Shown: piece by piece, positions 1-7,139 of the stretch
How positions within the stretch are numbered: position 1 is the first letter of the stretch
Layout of the letters: each line of letters opens with the position of its first letter
Assembly: GCA_017962085.1 (NCBI GenBank)
Contig: JAGCWA010000056.1
Span: 1 to 53,869 of the forward strand
From: Paludibacteraceae bacterium
Lineage (GTDB): Bacteria > Bacteroidota > Bacteroidia > Bacteroidales > Paludibacteraceae
Direction: 5' to 3'
DNA length: 53,869 bases
Position numbers and translations under genes: made by a program
Notes under the pieces: generated by a model
Seen by the model: the letters and a program-made list of their open reading frames with translations, nothing else
What the model was told of the DNA's origin: nothing
The model's database searches: none

Positions 1-1
1 A

Positions 2-895
2 GAAGATATGATTGAATTGGTGGATCATTGTGAGTGGTGGCCTGTTGATGATTTTGAAGGAACTGGTGTCGCTGGCATCGTTGGCATATCTAAAGAAAAC
101 CTAAATATAATCTTTTTCCCTTTTTCTGGAGTATGTAAAGATGATGAGGCCCCTGATTATCAGTATGCTTTTTATTGGTCTTCTTCTTTATCTACATCAG
201 TTGAAGAGCCTTCTGCTTATGGACTCGATTGTTTTGGGTGGGCACCAAGCGTGGAAACTAATAGTTATCAAGCGCGTTGTTATGGCTATCCGATTCGTGC
301 CATTTCAAATCCTCACCCTAAATCATATAGTAAGATCCTTGTTGAAATGAAGGAACGGAAAACAATGGAACAGGTGTATGGACCATGGAAAGGTGAGATT
401 CCAACATGGACAAATGTTGGAATGAGATATTATAATTTATATCATGTACAGGTGAAAGACTATTCTTTGTCTGATATTTGCTTTTTAATCCGTCAATCTT
501 CAATGCAGGAATACGTGATGCCAGTGGCGATAGATATCTTAAGGGTAAAACCATTCATAATGGTTGATTATGATCCAGGGGATTTGTTAGGTCAAGTTTT
601 GGGCTCCGTCGAAGACAAGGGAAATGCCGCTTATTGGGAATCACACGATAGCGAGAAAAAAGAGGTGATGAGAATATTTGAATCGTGCAAAGACAGTATG
701 AAATCATATGGCGTCGATGAAAAGAGTTTTTTGAAGCTGTATGAGGAATTCTGTAAAGGAGAAGCGGAACGTGAGGCGGAACGTGAGCGGGAAGAGAAAC
801 TTAGTAGAGCTAAAAATCTTATGGAGATGGGAGTGGACGAGAGAACCATTTCCAAAGCGACAGGTCTCACTAGGAAGGAAATAGATAGTCTGTGA
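2..895 (+). CDS. FISUMP-like / CdiI_2-type immunity fusion, 5' partial
   Basis: The frame is open to the window edge; the first ATG is at base 8, but the protein begins in the middle of a recognisable domain, so the true start probably lies upstream. Counting from that ATG (295 aa), residues 1-103 look like the Fibrobacter succinogenes major paralogous (FISUMP) domain common in Bacteroidota surface proteins: a YWSSS block and a closing GYPIRAIS block. Residues 125-245 match the contact-dependent-inhibition immunity family CdiI_2, with the LSDICFLIRQ block, then PVAIDIL and DYDPGDLLGQVL. Residues 250-295 are a charged helix ending in a motif (AKNLMEMGVDERTISKATGL) seen at the C-terminus of Rpn/YhgA-type nuclease proteins. 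The immunity role is inferred from the middle domain and the neighbouring Rhs tails. The combination of three parts is unusual. Gene 2 follows after 22 bp. Confidence 0.7.
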   Translation, partial: EDMIELVDHCEWWPVDDFEGTGVAGIVGISKENLNIIFFPFSGVCKDDEAPDYQYAFYWSSSLSTSVEEPSAYGLDCFGWAPSVETNSYQARCYGYPIRAISNPHPKSYSKILVEMKERKTMEQVYGPWKGEIPTWTNVGMRYYNLYHVQVKDYSLSDICFLIRQSSMQEYVMPVAIDILRVKPFIMVDYDPGDLLGQVLGSVEDKGNAAYWESHDSEKKEVMRIFESCKDSMKSYGVDEKSFLKLYEEFCKGEAEREAEREREEKLSRAKNLMEMGVDERTISKATGLTRKEIDSL

Positions 896-917
896 TTTCC
901 TGATTTAATGCTAAAAT

Positions 918-1358
918 ATGAGATTTATGGAACGGTTCAAAGTTGTCTTTATAAGAGTGATTCTGGCTATTATGATCCTAAGTCTGAATAATGGATGCGG
1001 TAATAATATGCCTCAAAAGAATGATCAAGTTGAGAATGTTTTGCAGGAGGAGATGGATACTTGCAGTAATTGTTTTGTACTAAAACCACAAGACTATGAA
1101 ATTTTATCCAATGATGAGACTTCTTGTACACTTAAACTAAGAGATTCCGCCATTAGTGGTTTAAGAGAAATGCCGATTCCGGTGTTGAAAATAGAATTTA
1201 AGGATGGCACTAAAATTGCCAAGGGAATCTACATCCTTGCTGCAGCAGTTCCACATGATTGTGATTTTTTCTATTGCTATGAGGATGATGAACGAATTGT
1301 GCTATGGGGAGGAACGATACTTCATTTAATAAAAACGCAGCACGGTGGAAGAAGATGA
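918..1358 (+). CDS. putative lipoprotein, unknown function
   Basis: A 146-residue protein with a hydrophobic N-terminus (residues 8-25) ending in a lipobox-like LSLNNGC, so it is probably lipid-anchored in the envelope. The mature part holds a CSNC motif and an alternating beta pattern; I do not recognise a family. It lies 22 bp after a CdiI_2-type immunity gene, in an array where most genes are candidate immunity proteins, so an immunity role is plausible but unproven. Its stop lies inside a different-frame coding remnant (1345-1603), so the reading frame may originally have continued. Function unknown. Confidence 0.55.
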   Translation: MRFMERFKVVFIRVILAIMILSLNNGCGNNMPQKNDQVENVLQEEMDTCSNCFVLKPQDYEILSNDETSCTLKLRDSAISGLREMPIPVLKIEFKDGTKIAKGIYILAAAVPHDCDFFYCYEDDERIVLWGGTILHLIKTQHGGRR

Positions 1359-1603
1359 GAAGGCATATGAAATACCGCCTATTTTGAGCTTGTTACTAAT
1401 TCAAGAAACTTTTGAAATGTTCGAAATGCGTAGCATTTATTTTGATCGCGATGAGGATGCTATATGTTTCGAATTAATTGTAGATAACCATCTATAAAAC
1501 ATTTGGGAAATATACTTACATGTTAGATATACCTAAAGGAAGTTGGATGAAAACGATTAATTCAAGTACATCAGCATATCCTTCTCTTTTGAAAAAGAAG
1601 TAA
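1345..1603 (+). pseudogene. frameshifted remnant of an immunity-like gene
   Basis: Bases 1345-1497 encode about 50 protein-like residues from a GTG, including the blocks EIPPILSLLLIQETFEMFEM and IYFDRDEDAICFELIVDNHL. A stop follows, but the next frame continues in protein-like fashion (YKTFGKYTYMLDIPKGSWMK) to a TAA at 1601-1603. One single-base indel near 1493-1497 would join them into a protein of about 85 residues. It overlaps the end of the preceding lipoprotein in a different frame, so a second frameshift could even make it that protein's C-terminus. No family is recognised. The call rests on composition and continuity alone. Confidence 0.35.
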
Positions 1604-1607
1604 TTCT

Positions 1608-2210
1608 ATGCTTAATTATTTAAAAAATATTTTTAGACACACCGCTTTCATTATTATGTGCTCATGCTCAAGTATGGGTTCATACATAAATGAGGTTGAT
1701 TGTCAATTGGTTTATTTTGATTCTGTAATAGGCAACACACATGTTACCTTGTGTGACAGATGTGACACTTCCCCATGGTGTTTAAAAATAAATGACAACC
1801 ACATAGATTACTATTCTTTGTTTGATAAATACGACCTTGGAAAAGTTGATTTGCCATATTGTTTAGGAAATGGAGGTAATGGTAATGTTCTAATGTATGG
1901 AAATAATTGCTGTTTTGTTATACACGAGGATAGTGTATGGAATTGTATCATGACGCCTATACTTGCTGTAGATACTGTGAATTCCAGATTGCTATCCGAT
2001 ACGAGGAATGATAGTCTTGTTTTTTTTATTTATGACATTCAAGATAATTATACAAATTGTTTCCAAATTAAAGGAATCAATGATACATTATATTATTTTT
2101 CAGAATTTTCATCGGAGTTTATAAATGGTGATTTGCATGTGAAATATTATGATATGGAAGGTTTTTTAATTGACTCTGTTATTGAAATTAAAAGTCTTAT
2201 AAGAAAATAA
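1608..2210 (+). CDS. putative exported protein, unknown function
   Basis: A 200-residue protein with a short hydrophobic stretch (residues 8-20) followed by CSCSSMGS; the first of these cysteines could be a lipidation site, though the lipobox (FIIMC) is poor. The mature part is rich in aromatic residues, asparagine and cysteine, with predicted beta strands. No family is recognised. It sits directly upstream of an Rhs core fragment (from 2251) and downstream of a decayed gene, consistent with a retained immunity gene whose toxin has been lost. That role is inferred from position only. Confidence 0.5.
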   Translation: MLNYLKNIFRHTAFIIMCSCSSMGSYINEVDCQLVYFDSVIGNTHVTLCDRCDTSPWCLKINDNHIDYYSLFDKYDLGKVDLPYCLGNGGNGNVLMYGNNCCFVIHEDSVWNCIMTPILAVDTVNSRLLSDTRNDSLVFFIYDIQDNYTNCFQIKGINDTLYYFSEFSSEFINGDLHVKYYDMEGFLIDSVIEIKSLIRK

Positions 2211-2250
2211 ATGAGATGTCATATAATGTTGGCTATTTTCGAATTATTCG

Positions 2251-2529
2251 ACCACCCTCTACGAGCTCACCAACCACCTCGGCAACGTGATGGCGGTGAT
2301 ATCGGATGAGGCATCCACCACAGACGAGCCTACGGTCGTTAGTTTGACGGATTATTATCCGTTTGGTATGACGGAGCCGGGAAGGAGCTGGACATTTTTT
2401 GTAGACCCAGTATATCAGATAAATTCCGAAAATAGGGAAGATGAAATATCTATTGAAAACATGCAAGGTGATTTTGATCTTAATACTATTGTTGGTGGTG
2501 GAGAAATATCAAAAGGTGCTGAAAAATGA
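2251..2529 (+). pseudogene. orphan Rhs tail (Rhs core fragment with short C-terminal remnant)
   Basis: The frame opens into Rhs repeat-associated core (YELTNHLGNVMAVISDEAS) without a start at the proper place; the nearest starts are GTG 2287 and ATG 2290. The core runs to GMTEPGRSW, then jumps to a VDP motif. Compared with the copy at 3247, the roughly 40 residues between GRNW and SVDP, including the YTGHEKE and TEYRLLDTRLGRW blocks, have been deleted. The last 40 residues, ending EISKGAEK, are an AT-rich tail of unknown type, too short to be a toxin. Its TGA overlaps the ATG of the next gene by 4 nt (ATGA at 2526-2529), the typical toxin-immunity junction of this array. Confidence 0.65.
2263..2391 (+). 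repeat. Rhs core DNA repeat, copy 1
   Basis: Near-identical GC-rich Rhs core DNA found three times in the left array (here, 3439-3695 and 6151-6400). This copy is the shortest. The high nucleotide identity makes these segments substrates for homologous recombination that can swap or delete toxin tails. Confidence 0.8.
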
Positions 2530-3122
2530 TGAAATATATTGCTTTTACTCTAATAATATTCTGTGTATGTTCTTGTGATAATGGAATCAAGAATAGACAA
2601 AAAAGAACAAATAACGAATCGTTTCTTATAGAAAAGATGATTATGAATGCGAAATGTGTTGATTCGATAGAAATGATTCCTCCAACTGTATATGCAGACT
2701 GTGATGAACTAGTCGGTTGCTCGTTGCAACAGATAAAACAGATATATGGTGATTATGATTTAGTGTTCACATCCCACTGGGAGATGAAATCCTTAAATGA
2801 CGACGACCCAGAATATGAATTTTCACGAATCTTTAGCGAATCGGACTTACCTGTGGTGATTACGGCATATGATTGGATTCGGGACCAAAGCATTAAAGAC
2901 CGATTGAAGTACTCTATTAGAGATATTTCTGTTTCAGATCGAATGCAAGATGATAGAACAGTGACGTATTTAAAATATAAAACCATCGAAGATATGATTA
3001 ACAGTGATATTGATATGGGGAAGTGCATGAGAATATTTTTTGTGAAATATAAAAATCAAGAGATTGCATTTGATGGTGCTCAGCTTGATTGTAGAAGTCT
3101 CTTTTATAATCCTACCAAATAA
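2526..3122 (+). CDS. putative lipoprotein, candidate immunity protein
   Basis: 198 residues with a lipoprotein signal (hydrophobic residues 5-16, cysteines at CVCSC). The mature part contains GCSLQQIKQIYGDYD, an ITAYDWIRD block and a C-terminal CMRIFFVKYKNQEIAFDGAQ. The lipoprotein at 50240-50662 shares the same order of motifs (LTIGDVEKLYG, ISYSWVR, MTIYFVIDGNDTIAIEGEQ), so the two are probably distant paralogs at opposite ends of the window. The start overlaps the stop of the upstream Rhs tail by 4 nt, implying translational coupling. I infer it protects against the toxin once encoded by that tail; its fold and target are unknown. Confidence 0.6.
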   Translation: MMKYIAFTLIIFCVCSCDNGIKNRQKRTNNESFLIEKMIMNAKCVDSIEMIPPTVYADCDELVGCSLQQIKQIYGDYDLVFTSHWEMKSLNDDDPEYEFSRIFSESDLPVVITAYDWIRDQSIKDRLKYSIRDISVSDRMQDDRTVTYLKYKTIEDMINSDIDMGKCMRIFFVKYKNQEIAFDGAQLDCRSLFYNPTK

Positions 3123-3246
3123 CCCACTTTCCCAACATAAGCAAAACCCTTAATTCAGCAACCATAAAGAAACACGACCCACGACGCCACCCCCCATCGC
3201 ATCACCCAAACGGCAACCACAAGAACGTGACCACGGGCGACAAAAC

Positions 3247-4437
3247 GTGACGACCTACCACATGCGCGACCCGCAGGGCAACGTGCTGGCTGTCTATGAG
3301 CACAAACATGGCGACTCGGACAACGGCACCTTCACCCTCGCCGAGCAGCACCTCTACGGAGCCGGTCGTCTTGGCATGAGGAAACGTGACTTGGCGCTGA
3401 ACGCCACCAATGCGAATGAAACGCCTGCCACTTATTATGAGCTCACCAACCATTTGGGCAACGTGATGGCGGTGATATCGGATGAGGCATCCACTACAGA
3501 CGAGCCTACGGTCGTTAGTTTGTCGGATTATTATCCGTATGGTATGACGGTGCCTGGAAGAAACTGGAATTCGGGTGATTATCGCTTCAGCTATACGGGG
3601 CATGAGAAGGAGGAAGATTTGGCTAGTGGCGTTTATACTACGGAGTATAGGTTATTGGATACTAGGCTAGGTAGGTGGTTGAGTGTGGATCCGATGTTTG
3701 ATAAATATCCAAATGAAAGTTCCTACAATTATTGTGGTGGGAATTCAGTGCTGATGATTGATCCAAAAGGGAAAGATAGGTATATTTTCAAATCAAATGG
3801 AGATTTTGATCATAAAGAAACAACTGATGGTCGTCATGTTGGAGTTTTATTAGGAGATGAAAATAGAGAGAACATTTGTTTTGAGTTTGCTGATCCTGTT
3901 TCTGATCCAAAACAAATAGACGAAGGCATAATAAACCATGTGGAATTTGTGTCAGAAGAGAAAATACAATCATTGTTGAAGCAATCGGACGCGTTTAATT
4001 TTTATCCTTTAACAATTGGAGACGAAACAGATGGAGATGTAAATACAATTCCAGGTCCCATAGGTACTGTGATTTTCTTTTTTGAAAGTATGGGTGGTGG
4101 TGATTTTGACTATTCTTACAATGTCCTTCCGAATGAATATCCAGGTGACAATTTCGATCCTCAAACACAGAATGCAGAATGGCTATATTTACCAGAAGGA
4201 GATTATACCACTCATAATCATATGAATTTTGGAAATTATTTATGGGGAGCGACGGGTTATCTTGTTGGTTTTTCATATGCGGCTTGTCAATTGGGGGCTC
4301 ATTTCAATAGTCTTGTCAATCCGGGGAGAAATGGATATGAATCGCAACTAGATTCTCCGGATGATCAGAAATCAATAAAAAAAGGAATTTTTCATGCACA
4401 ATCTCATAAGTATAGAAAGATTAAAAATGAAGATTAG
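3247..4437 (+). CDS. Rhs core fragment with C-terminal toxin resembling polymorphic toxin type 44
   Basis: 396 residues from a GTG at 3247; ATG 3262 is an alternative. The protein is a 5'-truncated Rhs: the shell-forming repeats are missing and it starts at TTYHMRDPQGN. Residues 1-177 are Rhs core (NHLGNVMAVISDE, YRLLDTRLGRWLSVDP, closing IDPKGKD). Residues 178-396 are the variable toxin part, clearly more AT-rich. Its C-terminus has HNHMNFGNYLWGATG (323-337), GAH (350-352) and LDSPDDQKSIKKG (368-380). This N-G-WG...GA...D-P-DQ-I-G pattern resembles polymorphic toxin type 44 (Ntox44), so the activity would be that of that family; I cannot assign a reaction. It has a full-length homolog at 47300. 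The stop overlaps the partner lipoprotein at 4427 by 11 nt. Without a signal or shell it may be a silent cassette, activated only by recombination with a full rhs gene. Confidence 0.75.
   Translation: MTTYHMRDPQGNVLAVYEHKHGDSDNGTFTLAEQHLYGAGRLGMRKRDLALNATNANETPATYYELTNHLGNVMAVISDEASTTDEPTVVSLSDYYPYGMTVPGRNWNSGDYRFSYTGHEKEEDLASGVYTTEYRLLDTRLGRWLSVDPMFDKYPNESSYNYCGGNSVLMIDPKGKDRYIFKSNGDFDHKETTDGRHVGVLLGDENRENICFEFADPVSDPKQIDEGIINHVEFVSEEKIQSLLKQSDAFNFYPLTIGDETDGDVNTIPGPIGTVIFFFESMGGGDFDYSYNVLPNEYPGDNFDPQTQNAEWLYLPEGDYTTHNHMNFGNYLWGATGYLVGFSYAACQLGAHFNSLVNPGRNGYESQLDSPDDQKSIKKGIFHAQSHKYRKIKNED
3439..3695 (+). repeat. Rhs core DNA repeat, copy 2
   Basis: The longest of three near-identical core copies, running from the GAGCTC of the LTNHLGN region through the LGRWLSVDP codons. 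It includes the segment deleted from copy 1. Confidence 0.8.
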
Positions 4438-4883
4438 AATTTTCGTTGCCTTCCTTTTCTTTATAGTGTGGGGAGGTTGCTCATCTAATAATGATGCATC
4501 TACAGTAGTTTTTTTTGAATTTAATTGATTATAGTATTTATAGTGATTTAATTATAAGGAAAAGAAATGGTGCACATATAGTACAATGTAAAAAACAATT
4601 ATATATTATTAAACATAGTTTCAATCGGGGTTATGTTTTTAATAAAGAAATAGATATTGAACTCAAAAGTAAAATAATTAAAGCCATTGAAAATATTGAT
4701 GATATTTTTGTTCAGGCTATTTCTGTAGATAGCATAGGTAACATTTGTGTGGCATTATCAAGGGAAAGAAAATGTACTGATTATTTTTATAAACCTGCTA
4801 ATTTAATGTATGACAGCCTATATGCTGAAAAGTATTCATCGTTTGATTCGGAGTGGTACATGGATAGAGTTTGTTCTGAATAA
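4427..4883 (+). pseudogene. lipoprotein (candidate immunity) split by a frameshift in a T8 run
   Basis: ATG 4427 overlaps the stop of the type 44-like toxin by 11 nt and encodes a good lipoprotein signal, MKIRIFVAFLFFIVWGGCSS, then about 13 more residues before a TGA at 4526-4528. The following frame, opening inside the same T8 run (4509-4516), encodes about 120 protein-like residues (NLIDYSIYSDLIIRKRNG ... WYMDRVCSE) and stops at 4883. Removing one T joins signal and body into a lipoprotein of about 151 residues. The body alone would start at a poor TTG (4515) and lack export. As read, the gene is broken, phase-variable by slippage, or a sequencing error; I cannot tell which. Its position makes it the cognate immunity candidate for the toxin at 3247. 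Confidence 0.65.
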
Positions 4884-4895
4884 TTAAATTGATGA

Positions 4896-4957
4896 TATAA
4901 TACTGCCGCTTTTTCGAACCAGTTGCTAAGTTAAGAAAATAAAACTTAAATTAACAG
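4896..4957 (+). repeat. cassette-boundary repeat, copy A
   Basis: About 62 bp after the immunity stop and just before the next Rhs remnant. It aligns with 7018-7079: both read ATA-TA-C-TGCCG...TCG...TTGC-AA-TTAAG-AAAT...ACTTAAATTA-CAG. A shorter, diverged form is at 6085-6119. It lies at the join between one unit and the next, so it may be an ancestral intergenic sequence carried along with each cassette, or a recombination join. Confidence 0.55.
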
Positions 4958-4959
4958 AC

Positions 4960-5237
4960 ATGAAAATGAATGTAAATAATGACGCTATGGGCAACCGTAT
5001 CTCGAAGACGGTGATTAACAAAAATATGGCAACGGATAAAGAGAAAAGTGTGGCCACCTTGCCACCAATGGTGCGGCTTCAATGAAGAACAAAGACGAAA
5101 ATGGGAAATGGATAGCCGATGGGCAATTCACAACGGATGATCTTTTCTATGAATTTAAGAAAGGGAAAGAACCAAAAGCGCTCAGAAATAGCATAGATCT
5201 TACGGAAATAATTAACAATAATGAGAAGGGAAAATGA
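4960..5237 (+). pseudogene. decayed Rhs core plus toxin tail
   Basis: This fills the gap between two immunity candidates. ATG 4960 opens a 41-residue frame containing the Rhs core signature DAMGNRISKTV and ending at a TGA (5083-5085). A second frame from ATG 5082 encodes 51 residues (KNKDENGKWIADGQFTTDDL ... EIINNNEKGK), whose TGA overlaps the ATG of the next gene (ATGA, 5234-5237). The second piece looks like the end of a toxin whose body and core are lost. One frameshift around 5045-5080 would link the two. The toxin type cannot be named. Confidence 0.5.
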
Positions 5238-6049
5238 GGAATCGTAAACGCACAATTGTAAAATATATTTTGTTATGGATTTTCACATCCAGTATTGCGG
5301 TCGAATCAGAAGGATATGTTCCCGAGTGTATCGACCGTTCGGATTTCCGCGCAGAACTACGAAGACATTTTGTTGATGTGGAGTATTTGGATTCAATCAA
5401 TGGCAAATCTGATAAAATTTGTATCTTTTTCCGTGATACTTTTAATCATAAAGAAATACGTTCTTTTCGAGTTGGTGTGGCAAATACTCCGGATGTACCT
5501 TTCTGTCCGCACCACGACGATGGCTACATCTTTTATGTGACCCATGCAGATTCTGTTGTGGTCGACAAGACAAAATTGCGCTATTCTGGCAAAAATGAAG
5601 ATGTGTATCGGGGGAAATATGAGGTCAATGGATATGTAAATGAAAATATAGGTTTTATGGAGATGATAATTCCGCCTAATATCACGAAAATGGCAGTTTA
5701 TTTATACCCTAATCCCAATGACGTTCGGTTTCATATAGAAGATAGAGTTGGGGAAATCGACTCTGTTTCTTTTGAGATGAGGAAGGATCGGTTAAATCGA
5801 ATTAATGATCAAACCTATTATAAGTACTGTTTTGATAGGGCGTCATCTTGTATGAAGACAATTCGGGAAAGCGATTTGGAATCATCCAAAGAAAATAAAT
5901 ATCCATATTATAATCTGACAAGGCAAATTTACCTTGATGAAATCCTTTATTTCAACGTATGTGTCTACTATAAAGACGGACGAAAAGAGTGCACGGACTA
6001 TAAATTCGAATATCAACCTAACGTGGAGAGTGTAATCAACATTTGGTGA
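5234..6049 (+). CDS. putative exported protein, candidate immunity protein
   Basis: 271 residues with an N-terminal basic and hydrophobic segment (RKRTIVKYILLWIFTSSIAV) that looks like a signal peptide or anchor. The remainder is beta-rich with several cysteines and no family I recognise. It overlaps the stop of a toxin-tail remnant by 4 nt, the same coupling seen for the other candidate immunity genes here. The periplasmic location is inferred from the signal only. Confidence 0.55.
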   Translation: MRNRKRTIVKYILLWIFTSSIAVESEGYVPECIDRSDFRAELRRHFVDVEYLDSINGKSDKICIFFRDTFNHKEIRSFRVGVANTPDVPFCPHHDDGYIFYVTHADSVVVDKTKLRYSGKNEDVYRGKYEVNGYVNENIGFMEMIIPPNITKMAVYLYPNPNDVRFHIEDRVGEIDSVSFEMRKDRLNRINDQTYYKYCFDRASSCMKTIRESDLESSKENKYPYYNLTRQIYLDEILYFNVCVYYKDGRKECTDYKFEYQPNVESVINIW

Positions 6050-6084
6050 TATTGTATAATTATGAATGCTGTTTGTTTCAGACT

Positions 6085-6119
6085 CAATTGCCAATTTGAG
6101 AAAAATTCTCTTAATTTAG
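6085..6119 (+). repeat. cassette-boundary repeat, degenerate copy
   Basis: Short diverged form of the boundary repeat at 4896 and 7018: an ATTGCCAA block, a run resembling TTGAGAAAAAT, then CTTAATTTAG. It lies between an immunity stop and the next Rhs fragment, as in the other copies. Confidence 0.35.
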
Positions 6120-6482
6120 ATGTCTCAAAGAAAGATAACCTACGGCGCCATGACCAACCACCTCGGCAACGTGATGGCGGTGATATCGGATGAGGCATCC
6201 ACTGCAAACGAGCCTACAGTCGTTAGTTTGTCGGATTATTATCCGTATGGTATGACGGAGCCGGGAAGAAGTTGGAATGCTGGTGATTATCGCTTCAGCT
6301 ATACGGGACATGAGAAGGAGAATGACTTGGCGGAAGGGGTTTATACTACGGAGTATCGGTTGTTGGATACGAGGTTGGGTAGGTGGATGAGTGTGGATCC
6401 ACTGGCAGGAGATTTCACTAATTCATATGGTGAAAAAATTTCAATCAGACATGACAAGGCAGTAGAATATTATGGCAAATGA
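6120..6482 (+). pseudogene. orphan Rhs tail, core with 25-residue remnant
   Basis: 120 residues starting MSQRKITYGA, then Rhs core (TNHLGNVMAVISDEAS, YTGHEKENDLAEG, LLDTRLGRWMSVDP). Only about 25 residues follow (GDFTNSYGEKISIRHDKAVE), so the toxin body has been removed and only its extreme C-terminus is left joined to the core. The stop overlaps the next gene by 11 nt, the same overlap length as in the 3247/4427 pair. It is probably non-toxic as it stands. Confidence 0.7.
6151..6400 (+). repeat. Rhs core DNA repeat, copy 3
   Basis: Third near-identical core copy, from ACCAACCACCTCGG to GTGTGGATCC. Divergence from the other copies is mostly single-base, suggesting recent duplication or gene conversion. 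Confidence 0.8.
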
Positions 6483-6972
6483 TTTTTTAGAATCGTTAAA
6501 CAAAATATCGGAAGTGTTTAATGACCATTATTCCGTTAGGATACAGATGAAGTCCGATTTGGACATTCTTAAAATAATAGATGAATCCTATAAGTATGTA
6601 TGGATATTGGATCACTCTGAATATCTAAGTGAGTGGACTCCATCATGTAATCTTTTGTTTAATCATCAATCTGATTCAGATAAGGTGTTCATAAGAAAAG
6701 ATAGTATGGAAATACTTATGGAGACTAAATATTTTTGCGATTTGTTAAAGGGAATAGGGAGTAGTAGATGTTATTGGCATATTATTCAAACTAATGTAAA
6801 ACCACCCTATTTTTTGGATCTCAAAAAGTTTGCAGGAAAAAATAAGTATAACATGCTAAAACAACATGCGGATTATTTGTTTGAATTGGAACAAATGGCA
6901 GATTGTGAACAGATTATATCAAGTAAAAAAGAGATATTGGTGGAGATGCTATATAAATTGGGAATCCCATGA
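6472..6972 (+). CDS. putative cytoplasmic immunity protein, unknown family
   Basis: 166 residues, soluble, with no signal sequence, mainly alpha-helical by composition (MANDFLESLNKISEVFNDHY at the N-terminus). It begins 11 nt before the stop of the upstream Rhs tail. This is one of the few immunity candidates here that directly follows an Rhs tail and lacks an export signal, so its lost partner toxin presumably acted in the cytoplasm. No Pfam-type family recognised. Confidence 0.55.
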   Translation: MANDFLESLNKISEVFNDHYSVRIQMKSDLDILKIIDESYKYVWILDHSEYLSEWTPSCNLLFNHQSDSDKVFIRKDSMEILMETKYFCDLLKGIGSSRCYWHIIQTNVKPPYFLDLKKFAGKNKYNMLKQHADYLFELEQMADCEQIISSKKEILVEMLYKLGIP

Positions 6973-7017
6973 ATTGTGGTATAAACTTATTCTTATATTT
7001 TACAATGGGACTCGGTA

Positions 7018-7079
7018 TATAGTATCCTGCCGAAAAATCGTCCCATTTGCCAACTTAAGGAAATAACTTAAATTAGCAG
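7018..7079 (+). repeat. cassette-boundary repeat, copy B
   Basis: Best match to 4896-4957, lying about 45 bp after the immunity stop at 6972. It carries TTGCCAACTTAAGGAAATAA and then CTTAAATTAGCAG. Here it is followed not by an Rhs remnant but by the immunity-gene cluster starting at 7140, suggesting the Rhs piece was deleted. Confidence 0.55.
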
Positions 7080-7139
7080 CATTAAATTCCTTGAGATACA
7101 GGTACGTTAAACTAAGATAGAAGGATCAACTGAATTTCT

